Source of the DNA: Gemmatimonadaceae bacterium
GTDB taxonomy: Bacteria > Latescibacterota > UBA2968 > UBA8231
DNA length: 64,000 nucleotides
Reading direction: 5' to 3'
Assembly: GCA_026706075.1 (NCBI GenBank)
Contig: JAPOZM010000068.1
Coordinates: 62,001 to 126,000, forward strand
Shown: in pieces, positions 51,317 through 60,434 of the stretch
Layout: each line of letters starts with the position of its first letter
Position numbering within the stretch: the first letter of the stretch is position 1
The notes under the pieces: generated by a model
Databases searched by the model: none
Seen by the model: the letters and a program-made list of their open reading frames with translations, nothing else
What the model was told of the DNA's origin: nothing
Translations under genes and position numbers: made by a program

Positions 51317-52276
51317 ATGGCAAGTCAGTTCCTCATCGACGGCGACCTCTTCGTCGAGGTCGTGGACAACGACGACGGCGGAGGTTTCCCCCGGAGACGG
51401 GTGGAAGAGCTCTCCCGGGCGAACAAGGAGGGCCGCTTCGACGACGTGGCGTTCCCCTTTGAGCGGGCGAACGGGTACAACGGGGTGCGCCAGCTCTACA
51501 GCCGGCGAGGCCCCCGGGAGAACATCTTCCGGTCCTCGTGGGGGAGCAGCCTCAACTTCGAGTTCATCTTCGACCGGACCGGCCGCTCGATGATTCCCCG
51601 TTGGCTCGGCGGCACACTCGGGACTCCGCCAACGCCGAGCCAGCTCACCCGGCTCGATGACAACTCGGTCCGACTGACGACCTCGATCCCCGAACCCCGC
51701 CGCATCGAGGTCAGCACCACCTTCACCCTCGTTTCACCTCACTACATCGATCTGGAGACCCGGTGCGTCGCTCATCCCGGCTCCTTCGAGGGGGACTGGC
51801 TGGGGCTGTTCTGGGCGAGCTACATCCACGAGCCCGAGGACAAGAACACCTGTTTCCTTGGCCGCAGGGACAGCAGTGGCCCGGAAGAGTGGGTCGAATC
51901 GTTGGCGGAGCAACCGGCGCACGGGCCGGTCTTCGCGAGTGAAGCGGATGCCCTGGTCGAGGGTGAACCGGATCCAGCGGGCAGGTTGTTCCACAACATC
52001 CGGCCTGCCCGGTACCTCCATCCGTTCTTCTACGGACGCTGGCGAAACATGATGCTCCAGATGATGTTCAGGAGCACCGAAACCCTGCGGTTCGCGGTCG
52101 CGCCAGGAGGGGGGGGCCTGAACAATCCGGCGTGGGACTTCTCCATCCTCGTCAAGGATTGTCAACCGCTGACCGAGTACAACTTCAGTGCCCGCGTGGT
52201 CTTCAAGCCCTTCGTGAGCCCCGAAGACGCCCTGGAAGAGTACCGGAACTGGGTGGGCGATTCGCCCCCTGCTTAG
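51317..52276 (+). CDS. Hypothetical protein (beta-rich, unrecognised)
   Basis: 319 residues, no signal peptide, not recognised. Strand-rich segments (FLIDGDLFVEVVDNDDGG, VRLTTSIPEPRRIEVSTTFTLVSPHYIDLETRCVAHPG, FDFSILVKDC) and YLHPFFYGRWRNMMLQMMFR suggest a large beta sandwich, perhaps a carbohydrate-related fold. GAGGAGGAATCC precedes the ATG. It converges on the oxidoreductase gene with a 4-bp overlap. A 16-codon mini-frame (51252-51302) before it is not convincing as a gene. Confidence 0.6.
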   Translation: MASQFLIDGDLFVEVVDNDDGGGFPRRRVEELSRANKEGRFDDVAFPFERANGYNGVRQLYSRRGPRENIFRSSWGSSLNFEFIFDRTGRSMIPRWLGGTLGTPPTPSQLTRLDDNSVRLTTSIPEPRRIEVSTTFTLVSPHYIDLETRCVAHPGSFEGDWLGLFWASYIHEPEDKNTCFLGRRDSSGPEEWVESLAEQPAHGPVFASEADALVEGEPDPAGRLFHNIRPARYLHPFFYGRWRNMMLQMMFRSTETLRFAVAPGGGGLNNPAWDFSILVKDCQPLTEYNFSARVVFKPFVSPEDALEEYRNWVGDSPPA

Positions 52277-53232
52277 GTCAGCGACACGATCCTGTGCTCC
52301 CTGGCCGAGACCGAGACGGCCTCGGCGATCTCCACATCCAGCAGGGCATCTTCCGGCGGGTTGCGGGCCTCGCGGCGGCTCTCCAGGGCATCCAGGAATG
52401 CGGCGGCCTGCCGGCCGAAGGGGGACGGCTCGCTCTCAAAGGCGCGAACCTCGGAACGGCCCCCGCGAAAGACGGTGATGGTTTCCTTGCCTGGCGGGCT
52501 GTCGGCATTGGGCAGGGTGCCACCCTCGGCGCAGATGAATCGCGGCTGCGGGTCGGTCATTCCCTCCGGCCCGATGTAGCTCGCCGTGGCCGAGGCGAAA
52601 GCCCCGCTCTCGAACCCGATGAGGGCGCCGCAGCTCTCCTCCGCGACGCGGCCGGGAGCCGTGTTCCGCACGCGGTTGGCCAGGGCGGAGACGGTGGTCG
52701 GCCGGCCCAGGATCCAGCGGACCGCGTTGAGATAGCAGTAGCTCATGTGGGTCAAGGGCATCCCGCCGCTCGCCTCCTGATCGTAGTACCACCGGTCCGG
52801 GTCCGGGTTCCAGAGAGCCGTGGTGACCGCCATCACCGGCTCTCCCAGTTGGCCGCCCGTCACCAGGCGCCGGATCTCCTCCCAGGCCGGGTCGTAACGG
52901 CGCTGGAACCCGGCCTCCAGGATCCGGCGGTTCCGCGCCGCCGCTTCGACGATGCGGCGCCCACTCTCCACACTCGAAGCCAGACATCCGCCCACGAGGA
53001 GATCGAAGCCGGCATCCAGCGCCCAGAGGGAGATCTCATCCTGCACGCGATGGGGAACCTCGACGAGGACCGCATCCGGCCGGGTTTGCTCCAATAGGCG
53101 ATAGTCATCCCACGACACCTCGCACCCCAGCTCCGCCGCGCACCTCGCGGCGCGGTGGGCGCGGCGGGAGGCGACGCCGCAGATCTCCGCCCGGCCGGTC
53201 TCCAGAAACGCCTGGCCCCGTGCCCGTGCCAT
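52273..53232 (-). CDS. Gfo/Idh/MocA-family oxidoreductase with unclear start
   Basis: 319 residues from the first ATG. Coding clearly continues upstream on the minus strand as LITEPRLRIAIAGAGNM, which is the dinucleotide motif G-x-G-x-x-A lying just before that ATG. But no ATG, GTG or TTG occurs in this frame before a stop codon. So either translation starts at a rare codon (CTG) or the start was lost. The remaining body has LLVGGCLASSV where the family has the E-K-P loop, so the catalytic Lys is missing too. Probable decaying gene or unusual member. Confidence 0.65.
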   Translation of the reverse strand: MARARGQAFLETGRAEICGVASRRAHRAARCAAELGCEVSWDDYRLLEQTRPDAVLVEVPHRVQDEISLWALDAGFDLLVGGCLASSVESGRRIVEAAARNRRILEAGFQRRYDPAWEEIRRLVTGGQLGEPVMAVTTALWNPDPDRWYYDQEASGGMPLTHMSYCYLNAVRWILGRPTTVSALANRVRNTAPGRVAEESCGALIGFESGAFASATASYIGPEGMTDPQPRFICAEGGTLPNADSPPGKETITVFRGGRSEVRAFESEPSPFGRQAAAFLDALESRREARNPPEDALLDVEIAEAVSVSAREHRIVSLT

Positions 53233-53555
53233 GTTCCCCGCCCCCGCAATCGCGATCCGCAGTCTCGGCTCTGTGATCAGTCCACCCTCGCAGTGTTCCG
53301 TACCATGTCGATGGGTCCAACCGTTCGATCTCCGCCAATGTCAACCCTGGAACCTTCAGGTGCAAGGGTTCCCCGGGGGGTTCAGCGGCCCACACATGGA
53401 CGGTCTGGTTCGATGCTTGTGAGCCTTCAAGCCAGCTTGTAGCTTCGGGCCGGATCGGGCGAAGCGGAGAGAATACCCGGGGGATTGCACGAACCCTTTG
53501 CGGAGTGGTTCGACTCCGTCAAGGAGAGTCTTGTCGACTAGCAGGACACATCGGG

Positions 53556-55253
53556 ATGGGTGACGCCGACCGCTACCGGTGGGTGGCCCTGACCCTGGTG
53601 GCCCTCGTGGCCTGCGGGGTGTACGCCAACTCGCTGGGCAACGAGCTGGTCTACGACGACCGCAAGCTGATCCCGGCCAACGAGGTGATGCACGACCCGT
53701 GGCGGCTGGACCGGATCCTGGCCGGCCGCTACTGGGGCGAGATCCTCCACTCCCACCACTACCGGCCCCTCACGGTCTGGACCCTGGCGCTCAACTACCG
53801 GGCCAACGAGTCCCTGGGGCTGCCCGGCGCGCACGCCGTCGGGTTCCATCTGGTCAATGTGGCGCTGCACGCGGGGGCCAGTTGTGCGCTCCTTCTCCTG
53901 GCGCTGCGGCTGGGCCTGGCCCTGCCCGCCGCTCTGGCCGCGGCCCTGCTCTTTGCCGCGCATCCGGTCCACACCGAGGCCGTGGCCTTCATCACCGGCC
54001 GGGCCGAGCCCCTCGCCATGGTGCTGGGCGCGTCCTTCCTGCTCCTGCACCGCCGCGGGAAGTGGATCGGAGCCGGGGCGCTCTACGGCCTCTCCCTGCT
54101 GGGCAAGGAGTCGGCCGCCGCCTGGCTCCTCGTCGCCCTGTGGCTGGATCTCTGCACCTCGCAGCCGCTCAAGGGCCGCTGGCGGATCTACGGCGGCTAC
54201 GCCGTGGTCCTGGTGGGCTGGCTGTTTCTGCGCCAGTCGGTCCTGGGGCCCACCGACAGCCAGATCAATGCGCTGGACAATCCCCTGGTGGATGCCGCCC
54301 TTCCGGAGCGATGGCTGACGGCTGCCAGCGTGCAGTTCGCCTACCTGCGGCTGCTGGTCTGGCCCCTGGGGCTCTCCTCGGACTACTCCCATGCGCAGAT
54401 CCCGCTGGTGAGTGGTCCGCTGGACGGGGGAGCGGCCGGTTTCCTGGCGGCGGTGCTCATCGCCGCCGCGGCGGCCTGGCGCCTGCGGCAGCGGTCGCCG
54501 ATGGTCGCATTCGTCGTGGGCAGCTACGCGATCCTGGCGGCGCCGACGAGCAACTTCCTGGTGCTGGTGCCGACGATCATGGGGGAACGGCTGATCTACG
54601 CCCCATCCGCCGTGTTCTGCGTGCTGCCGGGTTGGGGCCTCTGGCAGCTGGCTCAGCGCCGGGGTCGGGGAATCTGGGCAGGAGGACTGGTATTGCTGTG
54701 CACCTATGCGGCTCTGACGGTGGCGCGCAACGCCACCTGGGCCGACGGCGAGAGCTTCCACCGCGCCCAGATCCAGTCCGCCCCCCGCAGCGCCCGGGCG
54801 CACCTGGGGATGGGACGGATGCACGCGGAGGCCGGCCATCTCGACAGTGCGGAGGCCTACAACCGCTCCGCCCTGAAGATCCATCCCGAGTACGCGATGG
54901 CCTGGCACAACCTGGGGCTCGTGCAGGTCCGGCAGGAGGCCTGGGACGAGGCTCGCCGTTCCTTCGGGCAGGCGGTGGCTCTCGAACCGGCGTACCTGAA
55001 GGCCTGGTACAATCTGGGCGGCGTCCATCTGCAGCGGGGTGCGTGGCTCGAAGCACTGAAGGCGTTCGAGCAGATGCTGGTCCTGGACCCTGAGAATGCC
55101 GGCGCCTGGAACGGTGTGGGCGTGGTCCGCATCCGCCAGGGCAAGCTGAACCAGGCGGCGCGGGCTTTTCGCCGGGCCCTCGAGGCCGAGCCCGATCACG
55201 AGCAGGCCCGGCATTACCTGGCGCAGGTGCGCCAGCGGGTGCGTCAGCGATAG
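53556..55253 (+). CDS. TMTC-like membrane protein with TPR repeats (putative glycosyltransferase/O-mannosylation type)
   Basis: 565 residues. About nine membrane helices fill residues 1-390, with the DUF1736-type segment YANSLGNELVYDDRKLI, HHYRPLTVWTLALNYR, FHLVNVALHAGA and HPVHTEAVAFITGRAEPLA that also marks animal TMTC O-mannosyltransferases. The last ~150 residues are four TPR units (LGMGRMHAEAGHLDSAEAYNRSAL, LGLVQVRQEAWDEARRSFGQAV and so on). The protein likely transfers lipid-linked sugar to a substrate. Directly upstream of an FG-GAP protein (7 bp). The 320-bp gap before it (53233-53555) shows little. Confidence 0.8.
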   Translation: MGDADRYRWVALTLVALVACGVYANSLGNELVYDDRKLIPANEVMHDPWRLDRILAGRYWGEILHSHHYRPLTVWTLALNYRANESLGLPGAHAVGFHLVNVALHAGASCALLLLALRLGLALPAALAAALLFAAHPVHTEAVAFITGRAEPLAMVLGASFLLLHRRGKWIGAGALYGLSLLGKESAAAWLLVALWLDLCTSQPLKGRWRIYGGYAVVLVGWLFLRQSVLGPTDSQINALDNPLVDAALPERWLTAASVQFAYLRLLVWPLGLSSDYSHAQIPLVSGPLDGGAAGFLAAVLIAAAAAWRLRQRSPMVAFVVGSYAILAAPTSNFLVLVPTIMGERLIYAPSAVFCVLPGWGLWQLAQRRGRGIWAGGLVLLCTYAALTVARNATWADGESFHRAQIQSAPRSARAHLGMGRMHAEAGHLDSAEAYNRSALKIHPEYAMAWHNLGLVQVRQEAWDEARRSFGQAVALEPAYLKAWYNLGGVHLQRGAWLEALKAFEQMLVLDPENAGAWNGVGVVRIRQGKLNQAARAFRRALEAEPDHEQARHYLAQVRQRVRQR

Positions 55254-55260
55254 GGGAACC

Positions 55261-57231
55261 GTGAAGGCTGCCGCCCTCCTGTCGTCGCTCCTGTGGTGCT
55301 GCCTGGCCATGCCGGCCTCCTCCCAGATCTTGCATGTGTGGGACCTGGCCGATACCGCCCAGGCGGGGCAGTTCACGGTGTACAACCCCGACGTCAACGA
55401 TGCCGAGTTCGGGACCCCCATCACCGCGGGCGATCTCGACGGCGACGGGCGCGATGACCTGGTGATCTCGGCCATGGCCGGCGATGGCCCCGCCAACGAC
55501 CGCCACCACGCCGGCGAAGTGGCCGTCTGCTTCAGCACCCTGCCATCGGGGGGCGGCCTGGACCTGGCAGCCGACCCCGAGGATGTGGTCACGTTGTACG
55601 GCGAGGCCCGCCGCGACCTCTTCGGCATCAAGACCCATGTAGAGGACCTCGTGGGCGACGGGCGCGCGGATCTGCTCGTGGGCGCCTTCTACGCCGATGC
55701 CCCCGAGCGCCCCGACGCCGGCAAGCTCTACCTGTTCTCGGCCGAGCTCATCGCCCGGGTGCGCACCGCGGGCGGGCGGCTGGACCTGGCCCAACGCCCC
55801 TGGCCCGAGGGGCTGAGCGTCGTCACCGGCGCCGAGGGCAACGGCCGCCTGGGCGTCTGGATGACGGCCGGCGACTTCGACGGCGACGGCCACCCCGATG
55901 CGGTGGTCGGGGCGGACCAGGCCTCGGGGATGACGGGGGAGGTCGAGGCGGGGCGGGTGTACGTCCTCTACGGCCCTCTGGATGCGGACGCGGCCATCGA
56001 TCTGGCGGCCACGGAACACCCCGGGACCATCATCTACGGCATCGATGCCCTGGACCACGCCGGGTCGACGGTGGCCGCCGGCGACTTCGACGGCGACGGG
56101 TTCGACGACATCGCCATTGGCGCAGCCGCTTTCGGTACCCTGCGCAACGGCTACCGGCGCAGAGGCGGCGCCGGCGACGGCCCGCGGAACCAGCGGGAGA
56201 ACGCCGGCGAAATGTACGTGGTCTACGGCGGCCCCCGGCGTCCGCCCGCCATCGACCTGGCAGGGGATCCGCCCGCCGATCTGACCATCGTCTACGGCGC
56301 CGACGGCGGCGATGACGACTCGCCCGATCGCCTGGGGGAGGAGATCGTCCTGGCCGACATCGACGGCGATGGTATCCAGGACCTGCTCATCGGCGCCTAC
56401 CGGGCCGATGGCCCGGGCAACACGCGCCCCGACGCCGGCGAGGTATACGTGGTGTACGGCGGTCCCCGCCGGCGCGGACAGCGGCTGGACATGGCCGCGC
56501 CGACGCAGGAGATGACGGTCATCTACGGGGCCCGTCCCAAGGCCATCACCGGCGACGCCGTGGCGGCCGGCGATATCCATGGCGACGGCTACGACGACCT
56601 CTTCGTCGGCGTGCCCGGCGACGAGGGGCCGCTGCGGCGGCACCGCTCGGGCGGTTACGCGGTGCTGGCGGGCGGCCCCGGCCTGCCTCGCGAGATCGAC
56701 CTGGCCGACCCCGAGGTGCCCGTCGTGTGGATCGCGGCGCCCGACGAGGTCGACTACTCGGCCTACTGGGGGGCCAGCGGCGACATGGACGGCGACGGAC
56801 GCGTCGACGCCATCCCCAACGGCATGGCCGGCGACGGCCCCGGCAACCAACGCGACAACGCGGGGGAAGCCCACATCATCAGCGGCGCCGCACTCTCCGA
56901 GTACCTGCCCGCGGTCGTCCGCACCGGCGTGGAAGAGGTGGAGCAGAGCACCCCCGGCCGGGCGGCCCTGTCGGCCAACTACCCCAATCCATTCAACAGC
57001 TTCACCAGAATCCCCTTTCACCTGCCCCTCGAGGCGGAGTATGCCTTGCGGATCTACGGGGTCGATGGCCAGTTGGTGCGCCGGCTGGCCGCCGGCCGGG
57101 GGGTAGGCCGCCACCTGGCGGTCTGGGACGCCCGCAACGATGGGGGGCGCCTGGTGGCCCCGGGGATCTACTGGGCGAGTCTGCGCGTCGGCGCCCTGCG
57201 GCACCGCCGGCCGCTGGTGCTGGTGAGATAG
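55261..57231 (+). CDS. Exported FG-GAP (integrin alpha-like) repeat protein with FlgD-like C-terminal domain
   Basis: 656 residues, signal peptide ending AMPASSQ. At least seven FG-GAP repeats, each with a calcium-binding D-x-D-G-D-G-x-D-D (for example AGDLDGDGRDDLVI, AGDFDGDGHPDAVV, LADIDGDGIQDLLIGAYRADG) and a G-E-V-Y-V-V-Y-G-G strand, build a beta-propeller. The last ~85 residues (NYPNPFNSFTRIPFHLP... LVAPGIYWASL) are a FlgD-like secretion or anchoring tail, more diverged than in the Cache proteins. GTG start. A surface adhesin or binding protein; possibly the target of the TMTC-like protein upstream. Confidence 0.88.
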   Translation: MKAAALLSSLLWCCLAMPASSQILHVWDLADTAQAGQFTVYNPDVNDAEFGTPITAGDLDGDGRDDLVISAMAGDGPANDRHHAGEVAVCFSTLPSGGGLDLAADPEDVVTLYGEARRDLFGIKTHVEDLVGDGRADLLVGAFYADAPERPDAGKLYLFSAELIARVRTAGGRLDLAQRPWPEGLSVVTGAEGNGRLGVWMTAGDFDGDGHPDAVVGADQASGMTGEVEAGRVYVLYGPLDADAAIDLAATEHPGTIIYGIDALDHAGSTVAAGDFDGDGFDDIAIGAAAFGTLRNGYRRRGGAGDGPRNQRENAGEMYVVYGGPRRPPAIDLAGDPPADLTIVYGADGGDDDSPDRLGEEIVLADIDGDGIQDLLIGAYRADGPGNTRPDAGEVYVVYGGPRRRGQRLDMAAPTQEMTVIYGARPKAITGDAVAAGDIHGDGYDDLFVGVPGDEGPLRRHRSGGYAVLAGGPGLPREIDLADPEVPVVWIAAPDEVDYSAYWGASGDMDGDGRVDAIPNGMAGDGPGNQRDNAGEAHIISGAALSEYLPAVVRTGVEEVEQSTPGRAALSANYPNPFNSFTRIPFHLPLEAEYALRIYGVDGQLVRRLAAGRGVGRHLAVWDARNDGGRLVAPGIYWASLRVGALRHRRPLVLVR

Positions 57232-57315
57232 CTTCCGGCGACCGGCGGCACTCGGTCCGACCCTGGTCGGAACCGGGTTCCTCGATTAGTCTATCCACCC
57301 GTTCCGGCCCTTCCC

Positions 57316-57855
57316 ATGGCACCGTACCGACTCCTCTATCCCCTCGATCTCGTCTACCGGCGCGCCGGCATCGATCCGCCGAGGGCCCGCGCCGTGGCGG
57401 CGGAGGAGATCCCCCCGCCGTACCGGTCGCTGCTGGTCCACGAAGACGACATGACGATCACCTTGGAGGGCCACTTCGGCGGGCGGGTTGTGCTTCGGCC
57501 CCTCGGCGTCTTCACTCGGGCCGGTTCGTACTTCCGCCGCGTCCTGCTGGTCCACGAGGAGTCGGGGCAACCGGTGGAGATGGGGGCGATCCGCATGGAG
57601 CTCGAGGCGTTCGATGCAAGGCTGCGGGAGAAGGTCCTCCAGAACGAGGTTCCCCTCGGCCGGATCCTGCGGGACGGGTGCTTCGACTGCCGCAGCGTGC
57701 CGAAGGCGTTCCTGGAGATCCGGCCGAACCCCGAGATCATGGGTCTCTTCTGGATGCGGGAGCCGCGTCTGCTGTACGGCCGCCGGACCGAGATGATCCG
57801 TGAGGGCCGGAGGGTCGGCGACATTGTGGAAGTACTTCCGCCGGTGATCCGCTGA
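57316..57855 (+). CDS. Hypothetical protein, weakly chorismate-lyase-like
   Basis: 179 residues. Strand pattern and the motifs PPYRSLLVHEDDMTITLEGHFGG, RVLLVHEESGQPVEMGAIRMEL and PRLLYGRRTEMIREGRRVGDIVEVLPP recall the chorismate lyase/UTRA fold with its Arg-x-x-x, and the family's R-R-T stretch. The match is by eye and weak. It could provide 4-hydroxybenzoate-type chemistry or be an unrelated small fold. Precedes a MOSC gene by 55 bp. Confidence 0.45.
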   Translation: MAPYRLLYPLDLVYRRAGIDPPRARAVAAEEIPPPYRSLLVHEDDMTITLEGHFGGRVVLRPLGVFTRAGSYFRRVLLVHEESGQPVEMGAIRMELEAFDARLREKVLQNEVPLGRILRDGCFDCRSVPKAFLEIRPNPEIMGLFWMREPRLLYGRRTEMIREGRRVGDIVEVLPPVIR

Positions 57856-57910
57856 CCGCGGGCGGTCAGGCTGCGCCGTCGGCGGCTTCGCGGCGCTCCC
57901 GGCGACATCG

Positions 57911-58504
57911 ATGGCCACGGACGCATCGCTCATCAGGAGGCAGACTTTGGCAGCAGAAACAGAGACTTCCCAGGAAACGCTGAGGGCCGGGCTGGACCAC
58001 ATCCGTCAGTCGCCCAGGACCACCGGTGTGCTGAAGCTCATCGTGCGCAGGCCGCGGACGGAGACGCGGGAAGTCCTGGACTCGGGGGAGCTCGATCAGG
58101 CCGAGGGACTGGTGGGGGACAACTGGAAGCAGCGCGGCAGCTCGCAGACCCCGGACGGCTCGGCCAACCCGGAGACGCAGCTCACCCTGACCAACACCCG
58201 CGCCATGGCCGTCGTGGCCCCGGAGCAGGAGCGCTGGCCCCTGGCGGGAGACCAGCTCTATGTCGACTTCGACCTGAGCGTCGACAACATACCGCCCGGG
58301 ACCCGCCTGGCCCTCGGCGAGGCCCTGATCGAGATCACCGAGCCGCCCCACACGGGCTGCAAGAAGTACGCGGCCCGTTTCGGGCTGGAGGCCCTGAAGT
58401 TCATCAGCACTCCGGAGGGCAAGCGGCTGCAGCTTCGCGGCGTCAACGCCAAGGTCGTCCGACCGGGCGCGATACGGGTCGGAGATGCTGTAAGGAAGCT
58501 GTGA
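57911..58504 (+). CDS. MOSC-domain protein
   Basis: 197 residues. The domain runs from ~35 to the end: LIVRRPRTETREVLDSGELDQAEGLVGDNW, QLTLTNTRAMAVVAPE, LYVDFDLSVDNIPPGTRLALGEALIEITEPPHTGCKKYAARFG, where the Cys in TGCKK is the conserved MOSC cysteine that carries sulfur. MOSC proteins donate sulfur to molybdenum cofactor or metal clusters, or detoxify N-hydroxylated compounds with mARC-type enzymes. Start uncertain at the N-terminus. Its stop overlaps the esterase start. Confidence 0.87.
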   Translation: MATDASLIRRQTLAAETETSQETLRAGLDHIRQSPRTTGVLKLIVRRPRTETREVLDSGELDQAEGLVGDNWKQRGSSQTPDGSANPETQLTLTNTRAMAVVAPEQERWPLAGDQLYVDFDLSVDNIPPGTRLALGEALIEITEPPHTGCKKYAARFGLEALKFISTPEGKRLQLRGVNAKVVRPGAIRVGDAVRKL

Positions 58505-59445
58505 TGGCCTGCATGGTAGATCAGAACTACCGGAGCAAGGCCCGCAAGCCTGACGACTTCGACGCCTTCTGGGGGGACGTGATGGACCAGGTGGCCCGCG
58601 TGGAGCTCAACCCGGAGGTGGAGCCCGACCGGCTGCGCTCGGACGACGAAGTCGAAGTCTTCCAGGTCTTCTACGACAGCATCGACCACGTGAGAGTCGC
58701 CGCCTGGTACTGCCTGCCGAGAGAGAGACAGGGACCGCTGCCGGCGATCCTGATCGGCCCCGGGTACCTGGGCGATCCGGCCATTCCCAAAGGATGGGCG
58801 CAAAGGGGCTACGCCGCGCTGTGTGTGGCGCCGCGGGGCAAGCTGCGCTCCAACTTGCAGTTCAATCCCGGATACCCGGGTCTCCTGACCTGCGGGATCG
58901 TGGACCGCAACGTGTACTCGTACCGGGGCTTCTACGTCGACACCTGGCGCGGCGTCGACTTCCTGCTTTCCCGGGCCGAGGTGGCCCCCGGCAGGATCGG
59001 CGTGAGGGGAAGCAGCCAGGGAGGCGGGCTGACCCTGTGCACCGCCGCCATGCGCGGCGAGGTGAGGGCCGCCGCCGCGGGAGCTCCGTACCTGACCGGC
59101 TTCATGGACTCGATCGAGCTGACCGGCACCTATCCGTACCAGGAGATCAACGACTATCTCAGGCTTCACCCGTCAAGCCGACAGCGGGTCGAGCGGACGC
59201 TGAACTACTTCGACTGCATCAACTTCGCGGACAGGATCACCTGCCCCGTCATCGTCAACATCGGCCTGCAGGACAACATCTGCCCCCCCGAGACGGGCTA
59301 CGCCCTCTTCCGCGAAATCGCGAGCGAGGAGAAGCGGCTCTACGTCTACGACGGCCACGGCCACGACGCGGGAGGTCACGAGCACGGGGCGATCGAGGGC
59401 GGCTTCTTCGCCCGTCATCTCGGCCTGGAGGCGCCGGATGCCTGA
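58504..59445 (+). CDS. Acetyl xylan esterase/cephalosporin deacetylase-like hydrolase (active)
   Basis: 313 residues. Alpha/beta-hydrolase with the nucleophile in IGVRGSSQGGGLTL, the acid Asp in IGLQDNICPP and the His in DGHGHDAGG. PAILIGPGYLG and YAALCVAPRGKL are typical strands of the AXE1-type esterases that remove acetyl groups from xylan or other glycans. There is no signal peptide. ATG at 58504; a GTG one codon upstream is possible. The next gene is its paralogue. Confidence 0.86.
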   Translation: MACMVDQNYRSKARKPDDFDAFWGDVMDQVARVELNPEVEPDRLRSDDEVEVFQVFYDSIDHVRVAAWYCLPRERQGPLPAILIGPGYLGDPAIPKGWAQRGYAALCVAPRGKLRSNLQFNPGYPGLLTCGIVDRNVYSYRGFYVDTWRGVDFLLSRAEVAPGRIGVRGSSQGGGLTLCTAAMRGEVRAAAAGAPYLTGFMDSIELTGTYPYQEINDYLRLHPSSRQRVERTLNYFDCINFADRITCPVIVNIGLQDNICPPETGYALFREIASEEKRLYVYDGHGHDAGGHEHGAIEGGFFARHLGLEAPDA

Positions 59446-60352
59446 ATCCGCCTTCCCGAGGCCGGATCGGTTCGACGCGTACTGGGCGGGCGTTCTCGCG
59501 GAACTGGACTCGACGCCAGCGGAGCCGGAAGTCGAGGCGATACCGCTGCGGGAGACCGATTTCGCAACCATGAGCGGCATCCGCCTCACCAGCATCGGTC
59601 CGTACCGGCTTTACGGATACCTGGGCGTGCCGAAGGGAGACGGGCCGTTTCCGGCGCTCTACTGGCCGCCGAAGTACATGAGCGTACATCAGATGATCCC
59701 CCAGGGATCGGCGAACGCCATCCGAAGCCGGTTCGTGACGTTCTCCCTCGCCGGCAGGGGACAGCGTAACGCGGACAAGCCCTTCGCGGCGATGTTCCCG
59801 GGACTGCTCACCGAGGGGATCGAATCGCCGGCGACCTACGTATTCAGGGGGATCGCCGCCGACGCGGTGCGGGGCCTGGAGTTCCTGAACTCCCTCGAGT
59901 TCGTCGACAGGACGCGAGTAGCGGCCATCGGCAACGATGTGGCCATGCAGGCGCTCGCCCTGCGGCCGATGGCCACCCACCTGGCGTGCACGCCCGAGTT
60001 GTTCCTCGATTCCCTCGCCGTCGCGGAACGCGCGCGGACCTACCCTCTGGAAGAGTACAACGACTTCCTGAGGAGCAGTCCGTCGGCGCGGGATGCAGTA
60101 GCGGCCACCTTGTCCTGCTTCGACCTGCGGGCCTTCGCCCCCGGCGTGGCGGCGACCACCCTCATCATGGCGGGGCCCGAAGGCTCGATACTGGGGCCGG
60201 AAGCGATTCGTCCGTTCACGGACAGCATCCGCGGCGAGACCACGGTCCACGCCTCTCAGCGCTCCGGCTACAAGGACGGCCTCTACGAAGAGAGGTGGGT
60301 CTCGGAGGCGCTCGGCTTCGACGCTGCCATCGTGCCCCCGCACTGGCGGTAG
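59438..60352 (+). CDS. Acetyl xylan esterase-like pseudoenzyme
   Basis: 304 residues, clear homologue of the previous gene along its length (FDAYWAGVLAELDSTPAEPEVE..., YGYLGVPKGDGPFPALYWPPKY). But the nucleophile elbow G-S-S-Q-G has become GNDVA, placing Asp where Ser should be. The acid motif G-L-Q-D has become AGPEG, and the His motif has become RSGYKDG. The catalytic triad is therefore lost. It overlaps the active paralogue by 8 bp. It may be a regulatory or binding subunit. Confidence 0.72.
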   Translation: MPESAFPRPDRFDAYWAGVLAELDSTPAEPEVEAIPLRETDFATMSGIRLTSIGPYRLYGYLGVPKGDGPFPALYWPPKYMSVHQMIPQGSANAIRSRFVTFSLAGRGQRNADKPFAAMFPGLLTEGIESPATYVFRGIAADAVRGLEFLNSLEFVDRTRVAAIGNDVAMQALALRPMATHLACTPELFLDSLAVAERARTYPLEEYNDFLRSSPSARDAVAATLSCFDLRAFAPGVAATTLIMAGPEGSILGPEAIRPFTDSIRGETTVHASQRSGYKDGLYEERWVSEALGFDAAIVPPHWR

Positions 60353-60434
60353 GTCGACACCGGCGCTGGTCGGGCGGGCCTCGCCTCCTTCGGCGGTCAT
60401 GCGCTCGCCGCGGCCCCGGCCCGGGGTCGGGCCC

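Noticed and set aside
53505-53530. GGTTCGACTCC resembling a tRNA T-arm
   Set aside because: No acceptor, D or anticodon arms can be drawn around it, and the stem-loop has the wrong loop size.
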